Part shown: positions 1-9,759 of the stretch, piece after piece | Layout: each line of letters starts with the position of its first letter | How positions within the stretch are numbered: position 1 is the stretch's first letter | Translations under genes and position numbers: made by a program | Assembly (NCBI GenBank): GCA_030527765.1 | Contig: JAUNAE010000020.1 | Span: 1-23,419, forward strand | Direction: 5' to 3' | DNA: 23,419 nt | DNA from: Eubacteriales bacterium | GTDB taxonomy: Bacteria; Bacillota_A; Clostridia; Lachnospirales; Lachnospiraceae | Notes under the pieces: generated by a model | Told to the model about the DNA's origin: nothing | The model's input: the letters and a program-made list of their open reading frames with translations, nothing else | The model's database searches: none

Positions 1-78
1 GGGAATTTCTAAAAAAGGAGTTTCTAGAAAAAATAAGAAGAATAAAGGAAGAAACAAAATTGAATAAAGAAGAACATT

Positions 79-140
79 GAGACGGTCATCATTTCAGAAT
101 TCCAATGAGAATCAAAAAGAAGTGGTGGCCGTCTCCTTTT
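79..140 (+). terminator. possible terminator hairpin upstream of the pseudouridine synthase
   Basis: GAGACGGTCATCA (79-91) can pair with TGGTGGCCGTCTC (123-135) over 13 positions, two of them G-U pairs, leaving a 31-nt loop. A short CTTTT follows. It may end transcription of a gene lying left of the window. The long loop and short T run make this uncertain. The first 138 bases hold no recognisable coding region. Confidence 0.35.
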
Positions 141-141
141 G

Positions 142-150
142 TGGTATACT
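142..150 (+). promoter_or_regulatory. extended -10 promoter candidate for the pseudouridine synthase gene
   Basis: TGG directly precedes TATACT (145-150), an extended -10 arrangement. No good -35 lies 17 bp upstream. It sits about 80 bp before the chosen start codon, and the preceding hairpin overlaps its upstream side. Confidence 0.35.
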
Positions 151-231
151 CTCCTTATGAAAAGCCAAAACAGATTCGCCAACCGGCTCGGTGTGTTTGT
201 TTTGCCTTTGGACAGAAAAGGAGCTTTTTTT

Positions 232-948
232 ATGATTTTGGATATCAAACAGTTGATCATATATGAGGACAAAGACATTCTGGTCTGTGCAAAACCGGCG
301 GGGGTTCCCGTACAGACCAAAAAGATTGGCCAGATGGATCTGGAGAGCTTTTTCAAAAATGAGATTGCAAAAAAAGAACCGGGCAAAATGCCGTACCTGG
401 GAGTGATTCATCGTCTGGATCAGCCGGTAGAAGGGATCACCTTATTTGCCAAGAATCCACAGGCGGCGGGAAAACTTGGGCAGCAGCTTCAGAACAATCA
501 GATGGAGAAGGAGTATCTGGCAGTAACGGCTGGGGAGATACCGGCTCCGAAAGGAACGCTTGTTGACTGGCTGTTGAAGGACGGACGAACCAACATGTCC
601 AAGGTCGTATCGGAGAAAACGCAAAATGCCAAAAAGGCGGAATTGTCTTATGAGTGTCTGGAAGGAACAGAAAACAAAAAACTTCTTCGAGTCACACTGA
701 AAACCGGTCGCCATCATCAGATTCGAGTACAGATGGCTCATGCAGGCATGCCTCTTCTGGGAGATCGAAAGTACGGGGGAAATCTGCCGGAAGAAACAGG
801 CAAAGGAGAGCCGGTGGCACTTGCTGCATATCGTCTCAGCTTCAAACACCCGAGAACAGGAAAGAAAATGTCATTCACATGCCGTCCATCCGGAAAGGCA
901 TTCGCATCTTTTCCATCAATAAATACCTGTTCATTCCGTGAACGGTAA
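232..948 (+). CDS. RluA-family RNA pseudouridine synthase
   Basis: Predicted to convert specific uridines in rRNA or tRNA to pseudouridine in the cytoplasm. The 238-residue protein has the KPAG motif (21-24), the catalytic-aspartate loop HRLDQPVEG (60-68, D63 the expected nucleophile) and the later TGRHHQIR block (158-165), in the usual RluA/RluC/RluD order. There is no N-terminal S4 domain, so this is the short, single-domain form. Start chosen at ATG 232 because AAGGAG (218-223) lies 8 bases upstream; in-frame starts at 139 and 157 have no ribosome binding site. The HRLD loop reads QPVEG rather than the common KETSG or DTSG, so the target site cannot be inferred. The gene appears to be transcribed alone. 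Family assignment is secure; the exact uridine modified is unknown. Confidence 0.9.
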   Translation: MILDIKQLIIYEDKDILVCAKPAGVPVQTKKIGQMDLESFFKNEIAKKEPGKMPYLGVIHRLDQPVEGITLFAKNPQAAGKLGQQLQNNQMEKEYLAVTAGEIPAPKGTLVDWLLKDGRTNMSKVVSEKTQNAKKAELSYECLEGTENKKLLRVTLKTGRHHQIRVQMAHAGMPLLGDRKYGGNLPEETGKGEPVALAAYRLSFKHPRTGKKMSFTCRPSGKAFASFPSINTCSFRER

Positions 949-1056
949 TCAAATATGAAAAAAATGTTAAAGTTATAGACGAAGAGATTGTTTTGTGATA
1001 ATAATAAAGCAAATATGGATACATGATCAGAAAATGGAAAGATGAGGGATGATTTC

Positions 1057-2208
1057 GTGAAAAAGATATGGATTGTTCCGGCTGCAGTTGTTTTGGCAAG
1101 TGTTGTAACCGTTTCATTTACTTATAGAGAGACAAAATCAGAAGAGACTTCGATCACTCAGGAAACTCCTGAAAATGAGGAAGCGACAGAAGAGATGGCG
1201 GCGCCTGATGTTGATGGCACAGAAGATGCACTTGATGAAAATGGAGATGCTTTATCTTCTGAAGAAGTGTCAGACGAGAGTGGCAGAGTGGATGCAAGCC
1301 AGCCTGTAACAAGAGGAGCCCGAATTGCAGTTGTGAGCAAATGTACGAAGGGGGAATTCTGGAATAAAATCCAGGAGGGTATGGAAGCAGCTCTTCAGGA
1401 TGTGAATGATGCCTATGGGTTCTCCAAAGACGACAAACTGACCATGACCTTTGAAGGTCCCAAAGATGAGAAAGATGTTGAGACGCAGATCAATACGCTG
1501 GATGCAGTTGTCGCCGAGAATCCGAATGTTTTGTGTATGAGTGCAAGTGACATGGAGTCCTGTACGGCTCAGCTGGAATCTGCCCATGAGAATGGAATTC
1601 CGGTAGTTGTCTTTGATTCCATGCTGGAAGACATGAATCTTGTCAGCGCATACAGAAGTACAGATAATTATAATGCCGGAGCAACGGCTGCGGAGAAAAT
1701 GGCGGAGGCGCTGAATGGATCCGGTAATGTTGTCATTTTTTCTGCTCAGGAGAAGAGCTCTACAGTCAGAGACCGAATTCGAGGTTTTCAGGATACGATC
1801 AAATCTCATGACGGAATCACCATTACGGATATTTTGTACGAGGATCAGGTCGAGGATATAAATGCCTCTATCAGTGAATACATGGAGCAGACAGACAACC
1901 TGGCAGGCGTTTACTGTACAAATTATGTTGTGGCGGAAGCGTATCTGGCAGTCGCACCTGAGGAGAATGCACCGGTTCTTATCGGAACAGACGGATCTTC
2001 TGCTCAGATTGATGCGATCAGGGATGGAAGAGAGTATGGTACGGTTTCTCAGAATCCATATGAGATGGGATATACGACGATGCTGACGGCGGTGGATCTT
2101 CTGAAACTTCCGGGAACAGTCAGCATTGAACAGGAAGAGCTTTTGCCGGTGGCGTGGCTGGATGCCTCCAATGTAGAGGATGAAGCGAACAGCGCCTATC
2201 GTTATTAA
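1057..2208 (+). CDS. membrane-anchored periplasmic-binding-protein-like sugar-binding protein
   Basis: A 383-residue protein with the substrate-binding fold of the ribose/galactose ABC-transporter class (Peripla_BP_4 type). GTG 1057 is preferred because GAGGG (1045-1049) lies 7 bases upstream; ATG 1042 is an alternative that adds five residues. Residues 4-23 form a hydrophobic signal or anchor segment. No lipobox cysteine follows it, so unlike most Gram-positive binding proteins it is probably held by the uncleaved helix or released. Residues 24-86 are a strongly acidic, low-complexity linker rich in Glu, Asp, Ser and Thr. The binding domain starts near 87 with ARIAVVSKCTKGEFW and includes VVVFDS and LIGTDGSS, typical of the two-lobed fold. 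No permease or ATPase gene is adjacent, so it is an orphan. The ligand is unknown; it could serve transport, sensing or chemotaxis. Confidence 0.8.
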   Translation: MKKIWIVPAAVVLASVVTVSFTYRETKSEETSITQETPENEEATEEMAAPDVDGTEDALDENGDALSSEEVSDESGRVDASQPVTRGARIAVVSKCTKGEFWNKIQEGMEAALQDVNDAYGFSKDDKLTMTFEGPKDEKDVETQINTLDAVVAENPNVLCMSASDMESCTAQLESAHENGIPVVVFDSMLEDMNLVSAYRSTDNYNAGATAAEKMAEALNGSGNVVIFSAQEKSSTVRDRIRGFQDTIKSHDGITITDILYEDQVEDINASISEYMEQTDNLAGVYCTNYVVAEAYLAVAPEENAPVLIGTDGSSAQIDAIRDGREYGTVSQNPYEMGYTTMLTAVDLLKLPGTVSIEQEELLPVAWLDASNVEDEANSAYRY

Positions 2209-2263
2209 CTGAATCATGTAAGTCCTGTGCTTCAAATGCGCAGAGCGGTGAGCAAGAAGCGAA

Positions 2264-2288
2264 GCGGATTGCGAATATCCGTTTGACA
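2264..2288 (+). repeat. GCGRAT-hairpin repeat, copy A
   Basis: GCGGAT, loop TGCGAAT, ATCCGT, then TTGACA. This is the first of three copies of a 25-nt hairpin-plus-TTGAYA unit (others at 10287 and 18121). Here it lies 3' of the binding-protein gene, immediately before its terminator. The last arm position forms a G-T pair. Confidence 0.7.
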
Positions 2289-2330
2289 CAAAAATCGCAT
2301 TCATGAATGATCATGGATGCGATTTTTTTT
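2289..2330 (+). terminator. rho-independent terminator after the binding-protein gene
   Basis: AAAATCGCAT (2291-2300) pairs with ATGCGATTTT (2317-2326), with an inner ATG/CAT pairing across the loop, and eight Ts end the stem. It lies about 80 nt past the stop codon. Confidence 0.8.
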
Positions 2331-2408
2331 ATAAAAATAACTTCGTGAAAATGATGCCCGATATTTGAAATACTGTTGATTAATCGTCGATTATTGAAAA
2401 AGTGGCAA

Positions 2409-2436
2409 TTGATTTCCAAGTGCAAATATCTATAAT
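2409..2436 (+). promoter_or_regulatory. sigma-A-like promoter reading into the 23-bp palindrome
   Basis: TTGATT (2409-2414), a 16-bp spacer, then a perfect TATAAT (2431-2436). Transcription would start near 2443 and run directly into the large inverted repeat. No coding region lies downstream before atpZ, so the product, if any, would be a structured RNA or a long atp leader. Confidence 0.4.
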
Positions 2437-2473
2437 CTATAGCATGCAAGAATTCGACGGTCCGATGGTCTTT

Positions 2474-2554
2474 CATCTCAGCCGGGGAGACCCCCATCTT
2501 CTATAAGTGGGGGATAACAAATTAGTCTCAGTGGGGGTCTCCCCGACTGAGATG
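2474..2554. repeat. 23-bp inverted repeat with 35-nt spacer
   Basis: The arm at 2474-2496 (CATCTCAGCCGGGG then AGACCCCCA) is matched by the reverse complement of 2532-2554, with one mismatch that becomes a G-U pair in RNA. CCCCCA (2491-2496) has a second partner, TGGGGG at 2508-2513, inside the spacer. Two mutually exclusive hairpins are therefore possible. The terminal CATCTCAG/CTGAGATG module recurs around the second copy of the 76-nt repeat near 14814-14930. Confidence 0.75.
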
Positions 2555-2570
2555 AGCCTCCGGCGGATCG

Positions 2571-2646
2571 CAGAGTTCGGCAGAAGAAAGTTGCTTCGCA
2601 ACTGCCGAACTCGCGCGCGAATCTTCTTACGAGATTCGCGATTTAA
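2571..2646. repeat. 76-nt two-hairpin repeat, copy 1
   Basis: Nearly identical to 14819-14894, with three differences in 76 positions. Hairpin 1 pairs GAGTTCGGCAG (2573-2583) with CTGCCGAACTC (2602-2612) and contains an inner AGTTGC/GCAACT stem. Hairpin 2 pairs GCGAATCT (2617-2624) with AGATTCGC (2632-2639). There is no T run, so it is not a terminator. The lengths are equal with no indels. Confidence 0.85.
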
Positions 2647-2766
2647 GGTTCTTTACGAGAAACAATAAAAATAATGGGTTGTTGTGGCATTTGTACAAAT
2701 TGCACATAATACAGAGAAAATATAGCGATAATTGGAAGATGTTAATAAAGTGACAAGCTAGAATTG

Positions 2767-2795
2767 TTGAATTTTTGTATAGATTATGGTAAAAT
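2767..2795 (+). promoter_or_regulatory. promoter of the ATP synthase operon
   Basis: TTGAAT (2767-2772), a 17-bp spacer, TAAAAT (2790-2795), with an extended -10 TGG (2787-2789). It lies about 70 bp upstream of atpZ. The core TATGGTAAAAT is shared with the typA promoter. Confidence 0.65.
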
Positions 2796-2867
2796 GTATG
2801 CAAATTCATGAAAATGGCTGAGAATAAAGCAGTATGGATGAATCTCAAAAAGAAAGGAGCGACAACA

Positions 2868-3131
2868 GTGAAACAGATGACAGAAATCCTGAAGCAGCTC
2901 ACCATGTTGACGCAATTCGGGCTGTCCCTGATTACGCCGACGCTGATGTGTCTGGGGATATGCTGGTGGCTTTGTTCCAGATTTCAGATTGGGGCATGGA
3001 TTTATATTCCGGGATTTTTCTTTGGCCTGGGAGGTTCCGGCACGGTGGCCTACAGATTGTATCAGTCAGTCATGAAACAACATCATAAAGAGAAAAAGAA
3101 AGATCGCATTTCGTTCAACAGACATGAGTGA
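2868..3131 (+). CDS. atpZ: AtpZ/AtpI-family small membrane protein of the ATP synthase operon
   Basis: An 87-residue protein with two predicted membrane segments (about 16-36 and 43-66), a glycine-rich second segment (FFFGLGGSGTVAYRLY) and a basic C-terminal tail. This pattern fits the AtpZ/AtpI family found at the head of many Firmicute atp operons. Family members are thought to help assemble the c ring or supply divalent cations. GTG 2868 is chosen because AAAGGAG (2853-2859) lies 8 bases before it; an in-frame ATG at 2808 overlaps the promoter region and lacks a binding site. It is the first gene of the operon. Family call is good; the biochemical role is inferred from context. Confidence 0.7.
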   Translation: MKQMTEILKQLTMLTQFGLSLITPTLMCLGICWWLCSRFQIGAWIYIPGFFFGLGGSGTVAYRLYQSVMKQHHKEKKKDRISFNRHE

Positions 3132-3145
3132 TTTTTAGAAAGGAT

Positions 3146-3172
3146 GTAACTATGAGGGAACTGAATAGTTAC
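3146..3172 (+). repeat. GTAACT/AGTTAC hairpin repeat before atpI
   Basis: GTAACTAT (3146-3153) pairs perfectly with ATAGTTAC (3165-3172) around an 11-nt loop. A related hairpin lies in the typA leader (14625-14651). The two share ACTGAAYAGTTACG in the same orientation relative to the downstream gene. Confidence 0.55.
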
Positions 3173-3193
3173 GAAAGGACAGAGATGCAATGA
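3152..3193 (+). CDS. possible 13-residue leader peptide coupled to atpI
   Basis: A short frame encoding MRELNSYERTEMQ is preceded by AGAAAGGA (3137-3144) at 7-base spacing, a good binding site. Its TGA (3191-3193) overlaps the atpI ATG (3190-3192) as AATGA, the geometry of translational coupling. It coincides with the GTAACT hairpin repeat, so the frame may be incidental. No function is known. Confidence 0.3.
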   Translation: MRELNSYERTEMQ

Positions 3194-3609
3194 ACATTTT
3201 TTCAAACACAGCGCCTGCAGTCAAAAACGAAACAAAATTTGTCGCATTGGTTGAGACGGTTGGAGTTTTGTTAATGATCGTAGTCTTTGCAGTGTTGCAT
3301 TGGGCAATGCCGGCGAAGATTCCTTTTGACTGGACGGTAGTCCTGGGAGGAATTGCCGGTGGTATTGTTGCAGTGCTTAATTTTTTTCTAATGGGAGTTA
3401 CCATTCAAAAAGCTGCTTCCATGGACAACGAGGAAAACGCTCGCAAACTTGTACAGGCAAGTTATTCCCGCCGGATGCTTTTGCAGATGGCATGGGTGAT
3501 TGTCGGGATCGTAGCGCCATGCTTTCAGTTTGCCGCAGCATTGATTCCTCTGTTGCTCCCGGGAATTGCAGCGAAGCTTCGTGGCTTCCAGTTGCATTCT
3601 GTAAAGTAG
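3190..3609 (+). CDS. atpI: ATP synthase subunit I (AtpI-like)
   Basis: A 139-residue integral membrane protein with four predicted helices (about 18-40, 47-70, 94-113, 115-130), matching the ATP-synt_I family. AtpI proteins assist assembly of the c ring and are not part of the finished enzyme. It lies between atpZ and atpB, its usual place. ATG 3190 has AAAGGA (3174-3179) 10 bases upstream and overlaps the stop of a possible 13-codon leader frame. Sequence conservation in this family is low, so the call rests on topology, length and position. Confidence 0.75.
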   Translation: MNIFSNTAPAVKNETKFVALVETVGVLLMIVVFAVLHWAMPAKIPFDWTVVLGGIAGGIVAVLNFFLMGVTIQKAASMDNEENARKLVQASYSRRMLLQMAWVIVGIVAPCFQFAAALIPLLLPGIAAKLRGFQLHSVK

Positions 3610-3622
3610 GAGGTGGAAACTA

Positions 3623-4725
<1,103 letters not shown>

Positions 4726-4754
4726 TAGACAGCGAATGATCATGAGATCCGGTA

Positions 4755-4784
4755 CTGTCTCTGCGACCATGAGGACAGAGACAG
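4755..4784 (+). promoter_or_regulatory. atpE-atpF intercistronic hairpin
   Basis: CTGTCTCTG (4755-4763) pairs perfectly with CAGAGACAG (4776-4784) around a 12-nt loop. There is no T run, and atpF begins 26 nt later, so it is not a terminator. A stem here could protect the 3' end of a processed atpE message, raising c-subunit output over its neighbours. Confidence 0.55.
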
Positions 4785-4810
4785 ACAGAGAAAGATAGGA
4801 GGAACCTCTC

Positions 4811-5314
4811 ATGCAGGTGCAGGATTTAGTTGGGATTGTGCCTTGGAATTTCGTTTTCCAGATTTGCAACTTATTTATCCAGGCATATCTGATCAAAAAA
4901 TTCCTGTTCAAGCCGGTAAATGAGATGCTTGCAAAAAGAAAAGCCAAATCCGATGCAGAGATTCAGGATGCGGTAAAAGCCCGGGAGGAAGCGGAAGCGA
5001 TGAAGGCTGCTTATGAGAAAGACATGCAGGAAGCTCGTACAAAAGCAAACGAGATTCTCGCAACGGCTCAGAAGACAGCGTCCATTCAGAGTGAAGAAAT
5101 GCTGAGGGAAGCAAATCTTCAGGCCGCCAATATGAAGGCAAAAGCAGAGGCAGACATTGCCCAGGAGAAACGAAAAGCCGTGAATGAGATCAAGAATGAG
5201 ATCGGCGACATGGCTATGGAGATTGCAGGCAAAGTCATTGAACGTGAGTTGAATGAACAGGATCACAATAAACTGATAGATGATTTTATTTCGAATGTAG
5301 GTGAGACATCATGA
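4811..5314 (+). CDS. atpF: F1Fo ATP synthase subunit b
   Basis: The peripheral stalk that links Fo to F1. 167 residues: one N-terminal membrane helix (about 9-28) followed by a long, charged, alanine-rich coiled coil (about 40-150) with many EA, KA and EE repeats. The KKFLFKPV motif after the helix is typical of b subunits. GATAGGAGGA precedes ATG 4811. Its last four bases overlap atpH (ATGA), which implies coupled translation of the two stalk subunits. Confidence 0.95.
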   Translation: MQVQDLVGIVPWNFVFQICNLFIQAYLIKKFLFKPVNEMLAKRKAKSDAEIQDAVKAREEAEAMKAAYEKDMQEARTKANEILATAQKTASIQSEEMLREANLQAANMKAKAEADIAQEKRKAVNEIKNEIGDMAMEIAGKVIERELNEQDHNKLIDDFISNVGETS

Positions 5315-5850
5315 CAAATACTGCCAGAATCTATGGCGGCAGTCTCTATGATCTCGCCGCCGAAGAACAACAGACCGAGGCCATTCTGGAGCAGATGACA
5401 GAGATTCGAAGTGTTTTCCGTGAGAATCCGGATTATCTGCGGCTTCTTTCAGAACCTTCCATTCCCCTGGAAGAGAGAAGAAAGCTGATTGAAGAAGCCT
5501 TTGGCAGCGGTGCTCATCGCTATCTGGTAAACTTACTGAAATTGATGTGTGACAGAAATATCCTGCGGGAGTTCGCAGGATGTTGTGAAGAATATACACG
5601 CAGATACCGTGTGGACAATCACATTGCTGAGGCAGTTGTGACAAGTGCCGTTTTGCTCACAGATGAGCAGAAGAAGGCATTGAAAGAAAGTCTGGAGAAG
5701 AAGAGCGGCAAGCAAATTTCTCTGATCTGCAAAGTGGATCCGAAAGTGGTTGCCGGTTTGCGTGTGAATCTGGAAGGCACTTCCTTCGACGGAACCGTGC
5801 GGGGACGTCTGGAAGGTATTTCCAGGAAACTTGATGAGATTATCGTATAA
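5311..5850 (+). CDS. atpH: F1Fo ATP synthase subunit delta
   Basis: Cytoplasmic stalk protein that fixes the top of the alpha3beta3 head to subunit b. 179 residues, standard length, with an N-terminal helical region beginning [12 protein letters not shown] and the C-terminal family block [14 protein letters not shown] followed by GRLEGI. It starts within the atpF stop (ATGA overlap at 5311-5314) and is followed 17 nt later by atpA. Confidence 0.93.
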   Translation: MTNTARIYGGSLYDLAAEEQQTEAILEQMTEIRSVFRENPDYLRLLSEPSIPLEERRKLIEEAFGSGAHRYLVNLLKLMCDRNILREFAGCCEEYTRRYRVDNHIAEAVVTSAVLLTDEQKKALKESLEKKSGKQISLICKVDPKVVAGLRVNLEGTSFDGTVRGRLEGISRKLDEIIV

Positions 5851-5867
5851 AGGATGGGTATGGAACC

Positions 5868-7397
5868 ATGCAATTAAAACCTGAAGAAATATCCAAAGTT
5901 ATCCGAAGTCAGATCAAATATTATGACAACGCCATTGTACAGAACGAAGTAGGAACCGTGCTTATGGTTGGTGACGGTATCGCCAGAGCAAGCGGTCTTG
6001 TGAACTGTATGGCAGGAGAACTTCTGGAATTCGAGGACGGTACCTTCGGTATGGCCCAGAATCTGGAAGAGACCAGCGTATCCATTGTCATCTTTGGTTC
6101 TGATGAGGGAATTGGAGAAGGACAGACCGTGAAGAGAACCGGTAAAGTTGTTTCTGTTCCGGTCGGTGACGCGATGATCGGCCGCGTTGTGAACGCACTT
6201 GGACAGCCGATTGACGGGGCGGGCCCCATTGCGACGGAAGAGTTCCGTCCGGTAGAGTCCAAAGCTCCGGGAATTTGTGACAGACAGCCGGTAAAAGAAC
6301 CTCTTCAGACCGGTATTAAGGCAATCGACTCTATGGTGCCAATCGGAAGAGGACAGCGAGAACTGATCATTGGTGACCGTCAGACCGGTAAGACAACCAT
6401 TGCAGCAGATACCATTATTAACCAGAAAGGACAGGATGTCATCTGTATCTATGTGGCAATCGGTCAGAAACGTTCTACCGTTGCCTCTCTGGTTGAGAAT
6501 CTCTCCCGCAACGGAGCGATGGATTACACAATAGTTGTTGCAGCAACTGCTTCAGAATCCAGCCCGCTGCAGTATATTGCACCATATGCAGGCTGTGCAA
6601 TGGGTGAGTATTTCATGAACAAGGGAAAACATGTGCTGATTATCTATGATGATTTAAGTAAGCACGCAGTGGCATACCGAGCACTTTCCCTGCTGATTCG
6701 TCGTCCGCCGGGACGTGAGGCATATCCGGGAGATGTTTTCTATCTTCATTCCAGACTTCTGGAAAGAGCTGCAAAACTGGATGAGGCTCATGGAGGTGGT
6801 TCTCTTACAGCACTTCCAATTATTGAGACCCAGGCCGGAGATGTTTCCGCATATATTCCGACAAACGTTATTTCCATTACAGATGGACAGATTTTCCTTG
6901 AGACAGAGCTGTTCCACTCCGGTGTTATGCCTGCGGTAAACCCGGGTATCTCTGTATCCCGTGTAGGTGGTAACGCTCAGATCAAAGCAATGAAGAAAGT
7001 TGCCGGTACTCTGAAACTGATTTATTCCCAGTACCGTGAGCTGCAGAGTTTCGCACAGTTCGGATCTGACCTGGATGCAGATACAAAGGCTCGTCTGGAG
7101 CAGGGTGCAAGAATTGTGGAAATGCTGAAGCAGGATCAGAACCAGCCGATTCCGGTCGAGAAACAGGTAGCGATTATTTATGCGGTTACCAAAGGCATTC
7201 TGGAGAAAGTTGCAGTTGAAAATGTGAAGCAGTATGAAACGGAACTGTTTACCTATCTGGACACCGATTCCGAAGGAGCAGCTGTTATGCAGACGATTCG
7301 GAGCACAGGAAAGCTGGAGTCTGATACAGAAGAAGAACTTCGGAAGGTTCTGAATGCTTTTACAGAAAAATTTCTGGATCGTCAGCCTTCAAAGTAA
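5868..7397 (+). CDS. atpA: F1 ATP synthase subunit alpha
   Basis: Non-catalytic nucleotide-binding subunit of the F1 head. 509 residues. Walker A GDRQTGKT (169-176), [10 protein letters not shown] as Walker B region (256-265), and the signature [14 protein letters not shown] with the arginine finger R365 (equivalent to E. coli R373). ATG 5868 is kept because the protein begins in register with the family; AAAGGATG (5849-5856) lies a little far upstream and overlaps the atpH stop. Confidence 0.97.
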   Translation: MQLKPEEISKVIRSQIKYYDNAIVQNEVGTVLMVGDGIARASGLVNCMAGELLEFEDGTFGMAQNLEETSVSIVIFGSDEGIGEGQTVKRTGKVVSVPVGDAMIGRVVNALGQPIDGAGPIATEEFRPVESKAPGICDRQPVKEPLQTGIKAIDSMVPIGRGQRELIIGDRQTGKTTIAADTIINQKGQDVICIYVAIGQKRSTVASLVENLSRNGAMDYTIVVAATASESSPLQYIAPYAGCAMGEYFMNKGKHVLIIYDDLSKHAVAYRALSLLIRRPPGREAYPGDVFYLHSRLLERAAKLDEAHGGGSLTALPIIETQAGDVSAYIPTNVISITDGQIFLETELFHSGVMPAVNPGISVSRVGGNAQIKAMKKVAGTLKLIYSQYRELQSFAQFGSDLDADTKARLEQGARIVEMLKQDQNQPIPVEKQVAIIYAVTKGILEKVAVENVKQYETELFTYLDTDSEGAAVMQTIRSTGKLESDTEEELRKVLNAFTEKFLDRQPSK

Positions 7398-7416
7398 ATA
7401 AGCAGGAGGAGACATC

Positions 7417-8277
7417 ATGGCTTCAAATATGAAAGCGGTTAAGCTTCGGATCAAGAGTGTGCAGAACACCATGCAGATCACGAAGGCCATGGAACTTGTG
7501 GCATCCTCCAAGCTGCGTAAAGCGAAAGAACGGGCAGATATCTGCCGCCCTTATTTCAAGGAGCTGCATGACACGCTTCGGGACATCGCTGTGGGAAATA
7601 CAGATTTCACATCGGTCTATACAAAAGAATCCAGCAATCCCCGGTATTGCTATGTTGTCATTGCCGGAGATCGCGGACTGGCCGGTGGTTATAATACGAA
7701 TATGTTCAAAAAGGTAGAAGAACAGTGCAAAGGCAAGGAATATTCCGTACTGCCTATCGGCAAAAAGGCAGTTGAATATTTTGAGCGGCGGCAGGTTCCT
7801 ATCATTTCCGAAGCCTTTCGGGAGATTGCAAGCATTTCCGTTGCGGACTGTTTCGAGATCGCAAATATGCTCTGCAAAGGATATCGCAAAGGGGAATATG
7901 GACATATTGAGTTGTGCTATACAGAGTTTCTTTCTATGTTGTCCCAGGTACCGAGAGATCTTCCGGTACTGCCTCTCTATGATCTGGCAAGTGACGATCA
8001 TGAGACAGGAAAGATCCGGGATCTGATTCTCTATGAGCCAAGTGCCCAGGAAGTATTCGATGCGATTGTTCCGGAGTATCTTGCGGGACTGATCTATGGC
8101 GGTGTCTGCGACAGTGTTGCCAGTGAACTGGCAGCCCGGCGTACAGCTATGGAGGCAGCGACGGATAACGCAGAGGAAATGATCGAGAAACTCAACCTGT
8201 ATTACAACCGTGCCCGTCAGGCAAGTATTACGCAGGAAATTACGGAGATTGTCGGAGGAGCAGAAGAACTGTCATAA
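7417..8277 (+). CDS. atpG: F1 ATP synthase subunit gamma
   Basis: Central rotor shaft. 286 residues. The N-terminal coiled coil is conserved (RIKSVQNTMQITKAMELVAS, then KLRKAKE), as is the C-terminal helix (YYNRARQASITQEITEIVGG). The middle Rossmann-like domain carries the AGDRGLAGGYN motif. AGGAGGAG precedes ATG 7417 and the gene lies 19 nt after atpA. The 69-nt gap to atpD is the longest in the F1 half of the operon but shows no strong structure. Confidence 0.96.
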   Translation: MASNMKAVKLRIKSVQNTMQITKAMELVASSKLRKAKERADICRPYFKELHDTLRDIAVGNTDFTSVYTKESSNPRYCYVVIAGDRGLAGGYNTNMFKKVEEQCKGKEYSVLPIGKKAVEYFERRQVPIISEAFREIASISVADCFEIANMLCKGYRKGEYGHIELCYTEFLSMLSQVPRDLPVLPLYDLASDDHETGKIRDLILYEPSAQEVFDAIVPEYLAGLIYGGVCDSVASELAARRTAMEAATDNAEEMIEKLNLYYNRARQASITQEITEIVGGAEELS

Positions 8278-8346
8278 TCTTTTGCCGGGATGCTGCAGTT
8301 ATTCTGATTTCTCGATCCATTGAACCGAAAACAGGAGAATTCATAA

Positions 8347-9747
<1,401 letters not shown>

Positions 9748-9759
9748 AGGAGGTTGCCT

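Larger units (their letters stand above)
2331..2867. other. gene-free palindrome-rich intergene before the ATP synthase operon
   Basis: No credible coding region is present between the terminator at 2330 and the atp operon. The stretch holds a promoter-like site (2409-2436), a 23-bp inverted repeat (2474-2554), a 76-nt two-hairpin repeat (2571-2646), AT-rich DNA with a weak promoter-like TTGTGG-17-CATAAT (2682-2710), and the atp promoter (2767-2795). The layout resembles remnants of a palindrome-based mobile element, but no transposase reading frame is visible. Confidence 0.6.

Noticed and set aside
139..231. upstream in-frame starts of the pseudouridine synthase
   Set aside because: They lack ribosome binding sites, whereas ATG 232 has AAGGAG at 8-base spacing and begins the family-like N-terminus.
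1270..2304. 344-codon minus-strand open frame opposite the binding-protein gene
   Set aside because: Antisense to a recognisable protein, spans its terminator, and has His/Arg/Cys-rich shadow composition.
2120..2497. minus-strand frame beginning MGVSPAEMKDH, considered as a transposase remnant
   Set aside because: It runs through the terminator and into the binding-protein gene, and I cannot match it to any transposase family.
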